From: Atlantibacter subterraneus
GTDB lineage: Bacteria > Pseudomonadota > Gammaproteobacteria > Enterobacterales > Enterobacteriaceae
Length of the DNA stretch: 64,000 nt
Assembly (NCBI RefSeq): GCF_007570865.1
Contig: NZ_VLPS01000007.1
Coordinates: 248,001-312,000 of the forward strand
Direction: 5' to 3'
In this document: one piece after another, positions 28,316 to 37,748 of the stretch
How the letters are laid out: each line of letters opens with the position of its first letter
Numbering within the stretch: position 1 is the stretch's first letter
The notes under the pieces: model-generated
What the model saw: only the letters and a program-made list of their open reading frames with translations
Database searches by the model: none
Told to the model about the DNA's origin: nothing
Translations under genes and position numbers: made by a program

Positions 28316-30297
28316 GGGCCAAAAGCAATTTGTTCGCGCCGGTGCTGCTGTCGGTGATGTTTCTGGCCGGGTTGTGGCTCACCTGGTTTAACCTCAATCA
28401 TCAACTGCCGCGCGACCAGTGGAGCGCGGCGCTGTGGCATCCCAGCCAGGATGCTCTCGATCAGATGCTGTTCCACTACAGCGCGCTGCCGCGCCTGGCG
28501 CTGTCGCTGCTGGTTGGCGCGGGGCTGGGCCTGGTGGGCGTGCTGTTCCAGCAGGTGCTGCGCAATCCGCTGGCGGAGCCGACCACGCTTGGCGTGGCGA
28601 CCGGCGCGCAGCTGGGCGTTGCCATCGCCACGCTGTGGGCGCTGCCCGGCGGCTATATGACCTCGCAGTTCGCCGCGCTGGCGGGCTCGGCGCTGGTGGG
28701 GCTGATCGTTTTCGGCGTCGCCTGGAATAAACGCTTATCGCCCATCACGCTGATTCTGGCGGGGCTGGTGGTCAGTCTGTACTGCGGCGCGGTGAATCAG
28801 CTGATTGTGATTTTCCATCACGACCAGCTGCAAAGCGTATTTTTGTGGAGCACCGGGGCGCTTAATCAGACCGACTGGAGCATTGTCTCCCGGCTGTGGC
28901 CGCAACTGCTGGGCGGCGTGATGCTGACGCTATTGCTGCTGCGCCCGCTCACCCTGATGGGTCTCGACGATGGCGTGGCGCGCAATCTGGGGTTAGCGCT
29001 CTCCATGGCGCGCCTGGCGGCGCTGGTGCTGGCTATCGCGATTAGCGCCCTGTTGGTTAACGCGGTGGGAATTATCGGTTTTATCGGCCTGTTTGCGCCG
29101 CTGCTGGCGAAAATGCTCGGCGCGCGCCGCCTGCTGTCCCGGCTGATCCTCGCGCCGCTGATTGGCGCGCTGATCCTGTGGCTCTCCGATCAGATGATTG
29201 TCTGGCTGACGCGGGTATGGATGGAGGTGTCCACCGGCGCGGTAACAGCGTTAATCGGCGCGCCGCTGCTGTTGTGGCTGCTGCCGCGCTTGCGTACCCA
29301 GAGCGCGCCGTCGCTTGACGCGGGCGACCATATCCCCGTAGAGCGCCAGCACGTGCTGCTATTCAGCCTGGCGGGCGTCGGGGTGCTGCTGCTGATGATT
29401 GCCGTTGCCCTGACGTTTGGCCGTGATGCGCACGGCTGGACCTGGGCCAGCGGCGATCTGTTGCGCGATCTGCTGCCGTGGCGCTGGCCGCGCGTGCTGG
29501 CGGCGATGACCGCTGGCTGCATGCTGGCGGTGGCGGGCTGCATTATCCAGCGGCTGACCGGCAACGCCATGGCGAGCCCGGAAGTGCTGGGCATTAGCTC
29601 CGGCGCGGCGTTTGGCGTGGTGTTGATGCTGTTCCTGGTGCCGGGAGATGCTTTTGGCTGGCTGCTGCCAGCCGGGAGCCTGGGCGCTGCCGCCACGCTG
29701 CTGATTATCATGATCGCTGCCGGGCGCGGCGGGTTTTCTCCGCACCGGATGCTGCTCGCCGGGATGGCGTTAAGTACTGCCTTCACCATGCTGCTGATGA
29801 TGCTCCAGGCCAGCGGCGATCCGCGTATGGCGAAAGTCATCACCTGGATTTCCGGGTCGACCTACAGCGTAACCGGCCAGCACGCGGTGTACAGTTTTAT
29901 CGTGATGGCGGTGCTGCTGGCGCTGACGCCGCTGTGCCGCCGCTGGCTGACCGTGCTACCGCTGGGTGGCGATACGGCGCGGGCGGTGGGATTGGCGCTC
30001 ACGCCGTCACGCGTGACGTTGCTGATGCTGGCGTCGGGCCTGACGGCGGCGGCCACCATGACTATCGGCCCGCTGAGTTTCGTTGGGCTGATGGCTCCGC
30101 ATATCACCCGGATGATGGGCTTTCGCCGCGCGCTGCCGCAGCTGGTGATTTCCGCGCTGCTTGGCGGGCTGCTGCTGGTGGTCGCAGACTGGTGCGGACG
30201 AATGGTGATGTTCCCGTACCAGATCCCCGCCGGATTGTTGTCGACCTTTATTGGCGCGCCGTACTTTGTGTATCTGCTGCGTAAGCAGAGCCGATAA
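28312..30297 (+). CDS. fhuB: Ferric hydroxamate ABC transporter permease (double-length)
   Basis: Inner-membrane channel of the ferrichrome importer. About 661 residues made of two homologous FecCD-type halves of ten membrane segments each. The repeated patterns RNPLAEPTTLGVATGAQLG (first half) and GNAMASPEVLGISSGAAFG (second half) show the internal duplication. The ATG at 28312 overlaps the fhuD stop by four bases and follows GGAGG (28301-28305). The open frame begins earlier, inside fhuD, and that part is not real. Confidence 0.96.
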   Translation: MRAKSNLFAPVLLSVMFLAGLWLTWFNLNHQLPRDQWSAALWHPSQDALDQMLFHYSALPRLALSLLVGAGLGLVGVLFQQVLRNPLAEPTTLGVATGAQLGVAIATLWALPGGYMTSQFAALAGSALVGLIVFGVAWNKRLSPITLILAGLVVSLYCGAVNQLIVIFHHDQLQSVFLWSTGALNQTDWSIVSRLWPQLLGGVMLTLLLLRPLTLMGLDDGVARNLGLALSMARLAALVLAIAISALLVNAVGIIGFIGLFAPLLAKMLGARRLLSRLILAPLIGALILWLSDQMIVWLTRVWMEVSTGAVTALIGAPLLLWLLPRLRTQSAPSLDAGDHIPVERQHVLLFSLAGVGVLLLMIAVALTFGRDAHGWTWASGDLLRDLLPWRWPRVLAAMTAGCMLAVAGCIIQRLTGNAMASPEVLGISSGAAFGVVLMLFLVPGDAFGWLLPAGSLGAAATLLIIMIAAGRGGFSPHRMLLAGMALSTAFTMLLMMLQASGDPRMAKVITWISGSTYSVTGQHAVYSFIVMAVLLALTPLCRRWLTVLPLGGDTARAVGLALTPSRVTLLMLASGLTAAATMTIGPLSFVGLMAPHITRMMGFRRALPQLVISALLGGLLLVVADWCGRMVMFPYQIPAGLLSTFIGAPYFVYLLRKQSR

Positions 30298-30304
30298 TTG
30301 CGCT

Positions 30305-30334
30305 GGCCCCTTTGATCGGCAAAGGGGCCTTATT
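30305..30334. terminator. Terminator between fhuB and the convergent LysR gene
   Basis: A 9-bp stem (GGCCCCTTT at 30305-30313 with AAAGGGGCC at 30321-30329) and a short T-rich tail. Its right arm ends at the stop codon of the LysR gene. Confidence 0.65.
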
Positions 30335-31232
30335 CTGCCGGAACCGCACGGGCGATAAACTCGCGCAGCCACTGATGCGCCGGGTCGCGGTGCACTCGCT
30401 CCGGCCAGAGCATCATCTTCTCAAACCCCGCAATCTCAATCGGCGCGTCCAGCACGCGCAGCGCCGGATCGTCGCGCACCAGCCGTTCCGGCAACATCGC
30501 CACCAGCCTGGTGCGGCTTAACACGGCGCTGACAAAGCTGAAGTGCGGCACCGAGAGCACCACGTTGCGGCGCAGCCCCAGTTTCGCCAGCGCCTCGTCG
30601 GTGCTACCAACAAAACCGCCGCCGTCCGGCGAGACAATCACATGCTCCAGTTGGCAAAACTGCGCCAGATCCGGCGCGCGTTGCAGGTCGGGATGATCGC
30701 GGCGGCATACCAGCCGGTAATTTTCATCGAACAGGAAGCGGCTACGCAGTTCCGGCGGTGCGCCGGTGCGGGTAAAAATCGCCAGATCCAGTTTGTCATG
30801 CTCCATCGCGGCGGAGAGGCGGGTCGATGGAATTTCCAGCAGCGCCAGACGGCAGTGCGGAGCGGCCTGGCGTAGCCCGTCCAGCGCGGGCAGCAGGACT
30901 GAATATTCGCTGTAATCCGAGGCGGCGATGCGCCAGGTAAGGGACGCCTCTGCAGGCTCGAAGGGCTGCGGCGAGGCGATGGCATGATCCAGCGCCCGCA
31001 GTGCCTGACGCAACGGCTCGCGCAGCGCGTCGGCCCTGGCGGTAGGGCGCATGCCGCGCGGCCCCGGCAGCAGCAGCGGATCGCCTAACGATTCGCGAAG
31101 TTTAGCTAACTGTACGCTAACCGACGGTTGGGATAGATTCAGCCGCGCCGCCGCGCGGGTGACGTTCTGCTCGGTGAGCAGCGCATCCAGCGTCAGCAGC
31201 AAATTCAGATCCAGACCGCTGAGATTGTTCAT
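30330..31232 (-). CDS. LysR-family transcriptional regulator
   Basis: 300 residues. The N-terminal winged helix-turn-helix (about residues 5-64) reads NVTRAAARLNLSQPSVS followed by LAKLRESLGDPLL, a typical LysR DNA-binding domain. The rest fits the periplasmic-binding-protein-like effector domain. I cannot assign a known gene name. It is divergent from a flavoprotein oxidoreductase with an 86-bp gap, the classical LysR layout, so it most likely controls that gene and itself. Two 11-bp direct repeats in the gap are candidate operators. In E. coli K-12 hemL directly follows fhuB, so this pair is an insertion relative to that genome. The effector is unknown; quinones or electrophiles are a guess based on the neighbour. 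Confidence 0.88.
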   Translation of the reverse strand: MNNLSGLDLNLLLTLDALLTEQNVTRAAARLNLSQPSVSVQLAKLRESLGDPLLLPGPRGMRPTARADALREPLRQALRALDHAIASPQPFEPAEASLTWRIAASDYSEYSVLLPALDGLRQAAPHCRLALLEIPSTRLSAAMEHDKLDLAIFTRTGAPPELRSRFLFDENYRLVCRRDHPDLQRAPDLAQFCQLEHVIVSPDGGGFVGSTDEALAKLGLRRNVVLSVPHFSFVSAVLSRTRLVAMLPERLVRDDPALRVLDAPIEIAGFEKMMLWPERVHRDPAHQWLREFIARAVPAE

Positions 31233-31233
31233 A

Positions 31234-31275
31234 ACTATACCTGATATATAAGTTATTCACTTCCACTATACCTGA
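31234..31275. repeat. Paired 11-bp direct repeats in the LysR/oxidoreductase intergenic region
   Basis: ACTATACCTGA occurs at 31234-31244 and again at 31265-31275, 31 bp apart (about three helical turns). The copies flank the AT-rich middle of the divergent promoter region. Spacing and position suit a regulator binding one DNA face; binding by the adjacent LysR protein is inference. Confidence 0.7.
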
Positions 31276-31318
31276 CAAAGCGCGATGCTGGCGTCACTTT
31301 TCATCAGGAGAAATGATT

Positions 31319-32098
31319 ATGAATGTACTGATTGTCTATGCCCATCCGGAACCCCATTCGCTGAGCGGGGCGCTAAAACAGGTTATGGTGACGCAGCTAA
31401 CCGCGCTGGGCCATCAGGTTCAGGTGTCCGATCTGTATGCCATGAACTGGAAGGCCTCGCTGGATGCGGCGGACTTTACCCGCGATCGCCAGGGCAAGCC
31501 GTTCGATCCGGCAGAGGATTCAAAACTGGGTTACGAGCAGGGATTACAGACCCCGGATATCACTCGTGAGCAGGAAAAACTGCGCTGGGCGGATACGGTG
31601 ATTTTTCAGTTCCCACTGTGGTGGTTCTCGATGCCCGCGATAATGAAAGGCTGGTTTGAGCGCGTGTACGCTTACGGTTTTGCCTACGGCGTGGGTGAAC
31701 ACTCCGATAGCCACTGGGGCGACCGCTATGGCGAGGGCAACATGACCGGCAAGCGCGCCATGCTGGTGGTCACGGCAGGCGGCTGGGAGAGCCATTACCA
31801 CCCGCGCGGCATCAACGGTGGCATCGACGACATACTGTTTCCCATCCAGCATGGGATGCTGTGGTATCCGGGCTTCGATGTTCTGCCGCCGCACGTGATT
31901 TATCGCGTCCATAAGATGGACGATGCGCGTTTTCAGGTGGAGTGCGAGAAGCTGGAGGCGCGGATGAAAACTCTCGAACAGACGGCCCCGCTGCCGTTTC
32001 GTCGGCAGAATTTCGGTGACTATCAGATCCCATCGCTAATCCTGAGGCCGGAACTGGCGGAAGGGGAGAGCGGATGGCGCGTGCATCTGCAGCGCTAA
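31319..32098 (+). CDS. NAD(P)H-dependent flavoprotein oxidoreductase (quinone reductase-like, Flavodoxin_2 fold)
   Basis: 259 residues of the NQO1/MdaB/KefF superfamily. Evidence is the N-terminal FMN/FAD phosphate-binding pattern VLIVYAHPEPHSLSG, the central WADTVIFQFPLWWFSMPA, the active-site WFERVY segment and LVVTAGG. Such enzymes reduce quinones or other electrophiles by two electrons at the expense of NAD(P)H. The substrate is not known. The ATG at 31319 is eight bases after AGGAG (31306-31310); the ATG at 31313 would be too close to it. Probably controlled by the divergent LysR gene. Confidence 0.85.
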   Translation: MNVLIVYAHPEPHSLSGALKQVMVTQLTALGHQVQVSDLYAMNWKASLDAADFTRDRQGKPFDPAEDSKLGYEQGLQTPDITREQEKLRWADTVIFQFPLWWFSMPAIMKGWFERVYAYGFAYGVGEHSDSHWGDRYGEGNMTGKRAMLVVTAGGWESHYHPRGINGGIDDILFPIQHGMLWYPGFDVLPPHVIYRVHKMDDARFQVECEKLEARMKTLEQTAPLPFRRQNFGDYQIPSLILRPELAEGESGWRVHLQR

Positions 32099-32104
32099 AG
32101 GAAA

Positions 32105-32132
32105 GCGGCCCGCGCCGGATAGCGCGGGCCTG
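32105..32132. terminator. Stem-loop between the oxidoreductase and hemL
   Basis: A perfect 9-bp GC-rich stem (GGCCCGCGC at 32107-32115 with GCGCGGGCC at 32122-32130) in the 38-bp gap between convergent genes. On the minus strand it is followed by GCTTTCCTTT, a weak U tract for hemL. Confidence 0.6.
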
Positions 32133-32136
32133 AGGA

Positions 32137-33417
32137 TTACAGCTTCGCAAACACCTGACGCGCCGCGTCGATGGTGTTATCGATATCTTCTTCGCTGTGC
32201 GCCACGGACATAAAGCCCGCTTCAAACGCCGACGGCGCAAGGTATACACCTTCTTCCAGCATCAGGTGGAAGAAACGCTTAAAGCGCTCGACGTCGCAGC
32301 CCAGTACGTCCTGATAGCAGGTGACGCTCGGCGCATCGGTAAAGAACAGGCCGAACATGCCGCCGACATGGTTCACCACCAGCGGGATCCCCGCCTCCTG
32401 CGCCGCTTCGCGTAGCCCTTCCGCCAGACGGGTGGTCAGGTCGGTCAGGGTGGCGTGAATGCCCGGCTGGGCCACTTCGGTCAGACAGGCGTAGCCCGCC
32501 GCCATGGCGATCGGGTTGCCGGACAGGGTCCCCGCCTGGTAAACCGGGCCGGTTGGTGCCAGCGCTTCCATGATTTCACGGCGTCCGCCGAACGCGCCCA
32601 CCGGCATACCGCCGCCGATGATTTTGCCGAGGCAAGTCAAATCCGGCTCCACGCCGTAATAAGATTGCGCGCCCGCCAGCGCCACGCGGAAGCCGGTCAT
32701 CACTTCATCAATAATCAGCAGCGCGCCGAATTCATCGCAGAGCGCACGCAGGCCCGGCAGGAAGTCCGGCTGCGGCGGAATGCAGTTCATGTTGCCGGCA
32801 ACCGGCTCGACGATGATGCAGGCGATGTCCTGCGGATACTGCTCAAACGCCTCGCGCACCGAAGCGAGATCGTTGTAGGTGCAGGTCAGGGTGTGTTTGG
32901 CGAAATCCGCCGGGACGCCCGGCGAGTTCGGCTGGCCGAGGGTCAGCGCGCCGGAACCGGCTTTCACTAACAGGCAGTCGGCGTGGCCGTGATAGCAGCC
33001 TTCGAATTTGATAATTTTATCGCGATGGGTGTAACCGCGCGCCAGGCGGATTGCGCTCATGGTGGCTTCGGTGCCGGAGTTCACCATTCGCACCATATCC
33101 ATCGTCGGCACCAGTTCGGTCACCAGCTGCGCCATTTTGACTTCCATTTCGGTGGGCGCGCCAAAGCTTAAACCGCGCTGGGCGGCTTCGATGACCGCGT
33201 TGCGGATGGCGGGGTGGTTATGTCCCAGCACCATCGGACCCCAGGAGCCTACGTAGTCGATATAGGCTTTTCCGTCGGCGTCATACAGGTAAGCTCCGTC
33301 GGCGCGCTCAATGAAAAGTGGTGTGCCCCCTACGCCAGTAAACGCGCGGACCGGTGAATTAACCCCGCCAGGGATAAGCTCGCGTGCGGCAGCGTAGAGA
33401 TGTTCAGACTTACTCAT
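32137..33417 (-). CDS. hemL: Glutamate-1-semialdehyde 2,1-aminomutase
   Basis: Converts glutamate-1-semialdehyde to 5-aminolevulinate, the tetrapyrrole precursor. A PLP enzyme of 426 residues, same length as E. coli. The cofactor lysine K265 lies in [23 protein letters not shown] and [12 protein letters not shown] are class III aminotransferase patterns. The ATG at 33417 gives the conserved MSKSE start; the open frame runs 11 codons further. Confidence 0.97.
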   Translation of the reverse strand: MSKSEHLYAAARELIPGGVNSPVRAFTGVGGTPLFIERADGAYLYDADGKAYIDYVGSWGPMVLGHNHPAIRNAVIEAAQRGLSFGAPTEMEVKMAQLVTELVPTMDMVRMVNSGTEATMSAIRLARGYTHRDKIIKFEGCYHGHADCLLVKAGSGALTLGQPNSPGVPADFAKHTLTCTYNDLASVREAFEQYPQDIACIIVEPVAGNMNCIPPQPDFLPGLRALCDEFGALLIIDEVMTGFRVALAGAQSYYGVEPDLTCLGKIIGGGMPVGAFGGRREIMEALAPTGPVYQAGTLSGNPIAMAAGYACLTEVAQPGIHATLTDLTTRLAEGLREAAQEAGIPLVVNHVGGMFGLFFTDAPSVTCYQDVLGCDVERFKRFFHLMLEEGVYLAPSAFEAGFMSVAHSEEDIDNTIDAARQVFAKL

Positions 33418-33594
33418 GAATCGGCTCCTGATTCGTGGAATGGGTAACAACGGGCTATTCTAAGGGATCCACGGAAGGTATTAAAAGTTTTGCCCGATTA
33501 AAGCATCATAATTCGAAGGGATTTTCCTCGCGACGTCTGGCTTGAGGGCGAGTAAAATGCCGCGCGTTATAAAACTACCTAAAAATGATGATGT

Positions 33595-35004
33595 ATGAAC
33601 TCTGAGAACTCCTCGTTTGAAGCACAGCAGTTTATCCGCCTGACGCGGCGCGCGCGGATCCGGCAATTGCTTAACCGCGATAAAACCCCCGTCGCGATCC
33701 TGTTGATGGCCGCCGTGGTCGGCACGATTACCGGCCTGGTGGGCGTGGCATTCGATAAAGCCGTAGAGTGGGTGCAGCTGAATCGCATGATGCTACTGGC
33801 CAGCACCGCAGACCGCGAATGGCTGGTCTGGCCGCTGGCGTTTATCGTTTCGGCGCTGCTGGCGATGTTCGGCTACTGGCTGGTGCGCCGTTTTGCGCCA
33901 GAAGCGGGCGGTTCGGGCATCCCGGAAATCGAAGGCGCGATGGAAGAATTACGCCCGGTGCGCTGGTGGCGCGTGCTGCCGGTGAAGTTTTTCGGCGGCA
34001 TGGGGACGCTGGGCGCGGGTATGGTGCTGGGGCGCGAAGGGCCAACCGTGCAGATCGGCGGCAATATCGGGCGCATGGTGCTGGATATTTTTCGCATGCG
34101 CAGCGCTGAGGCGCGCCATACGCTACTGGCGACCGGTGCGGCGGCGGGCCTTTCCGCGGCTTTTAACGCGCCGCTGGCGGGCATTCTGTTTATCATCGAA
34201 GAGATGCGTCCGCAGTTTCGCTACAGCCTGATCTCCATTAAGGCCGTGTTCACCGGCGTGATTATGTCGAGCATTGTGTTTCGCGTGTTTAATGGCGAAG
34301 CGGCGATTATCGATGTTGGTCAACTCTCCAACGCGCCAATCCATACCCTGTGGCTGTATCTGGTATTAGGGATGATTTTTGGCATTGTCGGGCCGCTGTT
34401 TAACGCGCTGGTGCTGAAGGCGCAGGATATCTTCGCCCGCATCCACGGCGGCAATACCACGAAGTGGGTGCTGATCGGCGGATTGATCGGCGGGCTGTGC
34501 GGCGTGCTGGGGCTGATCGATCCCAGCGCGGCGGGGGGCGGTTTTAATCTGATCCCCATTGCCGCAGCGGGCAATTTTACCGTCGGGATGCTGCTGTTTA
34601 TCTTTATCACCCGCATCATCACTACGGTGCTGTGCTTCTCCTCTGGCGCACCGGGTGGCATTTTTGCGCCGATGCTGGCGCTGGGGACGCTGCTGGGCAC
34701 CGCGTTCGGCATGGCCTGTATCGCCTGGTTCCCGGCGTGGCAGCTGGATCCGGGCACCTTTGCCATCGCCGGAATGGGGGCGCTGTTCGCCGCCTCGGTG
34801 CGCGCGCCGCTGACCGGTATCGTGCTGGTTCTGGAAATGACCGACAATTATCAGCTCATATTGCCAATGATAATTACCTGTCTGGGTGCCACACTGCTGG
34901 CGCAGTTCCTGGGCGGCAAGCCGCTCTATTCCACGATCCTCGCGCGTACGCTCGCGAAACAGGAAGCGGAGCGGCAGCAGGCTGCCCGACCGGAGAATAC
35001 TTGA
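33595..35004 (+). CDS. clcA: H+/Cl- exchange transporter ClcA
   Basis: Exchanges two chloride ions for one proton across the inner membrane; part of extreme acid resistance in E. coli. 469 residues with the CLC selectivity segments GSGIPEIEG (S107), GREGP (gating E148), E203 (proton path) and a C-terminal PLYSTIL tyrosine. The ATG at 33595 aligns with the E. coli start, but no Shine-Dalgarno sequence is visible before it. A TATAAA at 33568-33573 lies only about 20 bases upstream, so the leader could be very short. Confidence 0.95.
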   Translation: MNSENSSFEAQQFIRLTRRARIRQLLNRDKTPVAILLMAAVVGTITGLVGVAFDKAVEWVQLNRMMLLASTADREWLVWPLAFIVSALLAMFGYWLVRRFAPEAGGSGIPEIEGAMEELRPVRWWRVLPVKFFGGMGTLGAGMVLGREGPTVQIGGNIGRMVLDIFRMRSAEARHTLLATGAAAGLSAAFNAPLAGILFIIEEMRPQFRYSLISIKAVFTGVIMSSIVFRVFNGEAAIIDVGQLSNAPIHTLWLYLVLGMIFGIVGPLFNALVLKAQDIFARIHGGNTTKWVLIGGLIGGLCGVLGLIDPSAAGGGFNLIPIAAAGNFTVGMLLFIFITRIITTVLCFSSGAPGGIFAPMLALGTLLGTAFGMACIAWFPAWQLDPGTFAIAGMGALFAASVRAPLTGIVLVLEMTDNYQLILPMIITCLGATLLAQFLGGKPLYSTILARTLAKQEAERQQAARPENT

Positions 35005-35093
35005 ACGATTTACCAGGGTATTAGATAATAGCCAAAAGATTGGGTGATATCCGTCATACTTCTGGCCGTTTCTTTCCCGGGACCGCCTCCAGC

Positions 35094-35113
35094 ATTCGGT
35101 TAATTACCCGAAT
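35094..35113. promoter_or_regulatory. 20-bp near-perfect dyad in the erpA leader
   Basis: ATTCGG at 35094-35099 pairs with CCGAAT at 35108-35113, and the AT-rich centre continues the symmetry with one mismatch in ten pairs. It ends 23 bases before the erpA start. It could be an operator or a small RNA hairpin. It does not obviously match the IscR sites I know, although erpA is IscR-regulated in E. coli. Confidence 0.45.
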
Positions 35114-35136
35114 CGCCGTATCAATGGGAGCAAATA

Positions 35137-35481
35137 ATGAGTGATGACGTAGCGCTGCCTCTGCAATTTACCGATGCAGCAGCCAATAAAGTAAAAAGCC
35201 TGGTTGCCGATGAAGAGAACCCGAACCTGAAACTGCGTGTGTATATCACCGGTGGCGGTTGCAGCGGCTTCCAGTATGGTTTTACCTTTGATGATCAGAT
35301 CAACGAAGGCGACATGACCATTGAGAAACAGGGTGTCGCGCTGGTGGTCGATCCGATGAGCCTGCAATATCTGGTGGGCGGCGCGGTGGATTACACCGAA
35401 GGCCTGGAAGGTTCCCGCTTTGTGGTGACGAACCCGAACGCCACCAGCACCTGCGGCTGCGGTTCTTCATTCAGCATTTAA
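35137..35481 (+). CDS. erpA: Iron-sulfur cluster insertion protein ErpA
   Basis: A-type Fe-S carrier that delivers clusters to targets such as IspG/IspH; essential for aerobic growth in E. coli. 114 residues, identical length, with the three cluster cysteines C42 (GGGCSGF), C106 and C108 (TCGCGSSF). GGGAG precedes the ATG at 35137. Flanked by clcA upstream and a strong bidirectional terminator downstream. Confidence 0.97.
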   Translation: MSDDVALPLQFTDAAANKVKSLVADEENPNLKLRVYITGGGCSGFQYGFTFDDQINEGDMTIEKQGVALVVDPMSLQYLVGGAVDYTEGLEGSRFVVTNPNATSTCGCGSSFSI

Positions 35482-35495
35482 GCCGTAACGCCGAT

Positions 35496-35530
35496 AAAAA
35501 AAGCCGTGATTGCATCACGGCTTTTTTGTT
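35496..35530. terminator. Bidirectional terminator between erpA and yadS
   Basis: The stem AAGCCGTGAT / ATCACGGCTT is flanked by an A run on the left and a T run on the right, so it serves both convergent genes. Confidence 0.9.
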
Positions 35531-35531
35531 T

Positions 35532-36152
35532 TCAGGCCCGGTCATCCAGCGCGAAGGTCGGCAGCTTTAAGTGCCAGCGGATCGCCGCCAGCCGAATTGT
35601 CAGCGTCACCGCCATGCCCACCATACTGGCCTGTTCCAGCGGCATGCCGAACAGATAGAAAGCGTTAGCATGAACGATGCCGCCAATAATACAGGCGGTG
35701 GCGTAGATTTCGGTGCGCAGGATCATTGGTACTTCGCGCGCCAGCACATCGCGGATAATCCCGCCGCCCACGCCGGTCAGCACGCCCATACACACCGCCA
35801 CCAGCGGGCCGGTTCCGGCCATAAAGGCTTTGTTCACCCCGATGCCGACAAACACCGCCAGCCCGACCGCATCCAGCACCGGCAGTACCCATTTCGGCAG
35901 GCGGCGCGGCTGGCGCACCAGCACAATGGTCAGCATACAGGTGACCATCGCCACCACCAGATCGGTGGGATCTTTCACCCAGAATACCGGGCCGTGGGCG
36001 AGGGCCATATCGCGGATGGTGCCGCCGCCCACTGCGGTCACCACGCCCAGCACCAGTACGCCGAACGGATCCATCCGCAGCTTACCGGCCAGTAAAACCC
36101 CTGAAATAGCAAAAACGGCAGTACCAATGATATCCAGCCAATAGACCAGCAT
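35532..36152 (-). CDS. yadS: TRIC-type (UPF0126) cation channel family membrane protein YadS
   Basis: 206 residues with about six to seven membrane segments arranged as two homologous halves. Each half carries a glycine-rich kink motif, GGGTIRD and GGGIIRD. The family includes prokaryotic TRIC channels; a glycine-transport role has been proposed for some members, so the physiological substrate is uncertain. Last gene of mtnN-btuF-yadS, nine bases after btuF. Confidence 0.9.
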   Translation of the reverse strand: MLVYWLDIIGTAVFAISGVLLAGKLRMDPFGVLVLGVVTAVGGGTIRDMALAHGPVFWVKDPTDLVVAMVTCMLTIVLVRQPRRLPKWVLPVLDAVGLAVFVGIGVNKAFMAGTGPLVAVCMGVLTGVGGGIIRDVLAREVPMILRTEIYATACIIGGIVHANAFYLFGMPLEQASMVGMAVTLTIRLAAIRWHLKLPTFALDDRA

Positions 36153-36161
36153 CGCTCACCC

Positions 36162-36965
36162 TCAGTTTGTTGTTTCCGCCATTGCCTGGCAGAGCTGTTT
36201 TGCGGCGAGGATAATACGCGGGCCTGACCGTTCAAACCAGTCGTCGTGAAGGGCAATAACCGGAACTTTGAGCTGGTCATGCCAAAATTGTGATGTTTTT
36301 GGAATATTGCGCTGTTCACCGGCTACCACGATGGCCTGCGGCTTACGCATCAGCACCTGTTCGCGGCTGACCTGCGGCCAGGGTACGCGGCTGTCAGCGA
36401 AGATATTTTCACCACCACATACTTCCAGGATCTGGTTTTGCAGGGAGGATTTTCCGGAGGTAAACAGCGGGTTATCACCGAACTGCAGAAAAACCCGGGT
36501 TTTCGGTTTATCGGCGTACTGTTTTCGCAGCGCGGCAAATTCCGCAGCCAGCCTGTCGGCGGCGGCATTGGCCTGCCCGGGCGTCGGGCTCCATTTCGCC
36601 AGCTGGCGCAGCGCGGCAACGATATCATCCACGGTCAGCGGATCGAGCCACAGCACGTCGATGCCCAGCGCTTTTAGCTGGTTAACCTGGCGCTCGGGAT
36701 TGCCGCCGCGCCAGGCGACAACCAGATCCGGCTTCAGCGCCACGATGCGCTCGAAATTCATGCCCTGCCAGTTGGCTACCTGCTCAAGCTTTTTGGCGGC
36801 TTCCGGATAGTCGGAATAGTTACTGACGGCAATGGGCGTGATGCCTGCGGCAAACGCCAGTTCGGTGTTGCCCGGCGAAAGGGTGATGACGCGCGGCGCG
36901 GCAAACAGCCACGCCGGAAACAGAAAAAGGGCGCACAGCGCCCCGAGGCGTTTGAACTTAGCCAT
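36162..36965 (-). CDS. btuF: Vitamin B12 periplasmic binding protein
   Basis: Delivers cobalamin to the BtuCD importer. 267 residues; signal peptide to about residue 22 ([10 protein letters not shown]), then the class III binding protein fold with [29 protein letters not shown] and the CGGENIF region. The ATG at 36965 lies within the 3' end of mtnN (8-base overlap), so the genes are co-translated. BtuC/BtuD are not in the window. Confidence 0.95.
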   Translation of the reverse strand: MAKFKRLGALCALFLFPAWLFAAPRVITLSPGNTELAFAAGITPIAVSNYSDYPEAAKKLEQVANWQGMNFERIVALKPDLVVAWRGGNPERQVNQLKALGIDVLWLDPLTVDDIVAALRQLAKWSPTPGQANAAADRLAAEFAALRKQYADKPKTRVFLQFGDNPLFTSGKSSLQNQILEVCGGENIFADSRVPWPQVSREQVLMRKPQAIVVAGEQRNIPKTSQFWHDQLKVPVIALHDDWFERSGPRIILAAKQLCQAMAETTN

Positions 36966-37656
36966 GCTGGATCTGTTGGAGCAGCGTTTCAACCATCAGG
37001 CTGGACTGCTTCGCCGCCACCGCCAGGAACTCGTCAAAGCTGAGGTGGGATTGCTGGTCCGCCACGTCGGAAATGGCGCGCACCACCACAAACGGCACGC
37101 CGAAGTTATGGCACACGTGCGCCACGGCAGTGGCTTCCATTTCTACGGCAATCGCATTCGGAAAATGCTGGCGGATTTTCGCCAGGTTTTCCGCGCCGTT
37201 GATAAACGCGTCGCCGCTTACCACCAGGCCGCGCACCGCGTGGAGATCCAGTTTCTGAATGCAGGCTTCGGCAGCGGCAATCAGTTTTTCATCGGCTTTG
37301 AAGCCTGCCGGGCAGCCCGGCAACTGGCCATATTCGTAACCGAACGCGGTAACATCGGCATCGTGATAGCGCACATCTTCCGACACCACGATATCGCCCA
37401 CTTTTAGCGTCGGCGCCAGGCCGCCCGCGGAGCCGGTATTAATGATGACGTCAGGCTTGCAGTGTTCCAGCAGCAGGGTTGCGCCCATCGCCGCCGCCAC
37501 TTTACCAATTCCCGATTTCAGCAGCGCCACTTCGGTTCCGTTTAAGGTTCCGGTATAAATTTCGCAACCGGCAATGTTCAGGGTTTGACGGTTTTCGATT
37601 TTGTCGCGCAGAAGGGTAACTTCTTCTTCCATTGCGCCAATGATGCCTGCTTTCAT
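36958..37656 (-). CDS. mtnN: 5'-methylthioadenosine/S-adenosylhomocysteine nucleosidase
   Basis: Cleaves the toxic by-products MTA, SAH and 5'-deoxyadenosine; part of methionine salvage and of autoinducer-2 precursor formation. 232 residues, as in E. coli. Catalytic E12 (AMEEEV) and D197 (ISDVAD) are present, with the VEMEATAVA substrate segment. MTA comes partly from spermidine synthesis, so it works downstream of speE. First gene of a three-gene operon; divergent from dgt across 92 bp. Confidence 0.97.
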   Translation of the reverse strand: MKAGIIGAMEEEVTLLRDKIENRQTLNIAGCEIYTGTLNGTEVALLKSGIGKVAAAMGATLLLEHCKPDVIINTGSAGGLAPTLKVGDIVVSEDVRYHDADVTAFGYEYGQLPGCPAGFKADEKLIAAAEACIQKLDLHAVRGLVVSGDAFINGAENLAKIRQHFPNAIAVEMEATAVAHVCHNFGVPFVVVRAISDVADQQSHLSFDEFLAVAAKQSSLMVETLLQQIQHG

Positions 37657-37748
37657 AGAGATACTCGCTAAATGTTAGATTCAGGGGCATAGTCTATCAT
37701 GGCAATGGCAGGGAAATAATTCGCTTCTGATTATGAGCTGGAGGGCTT

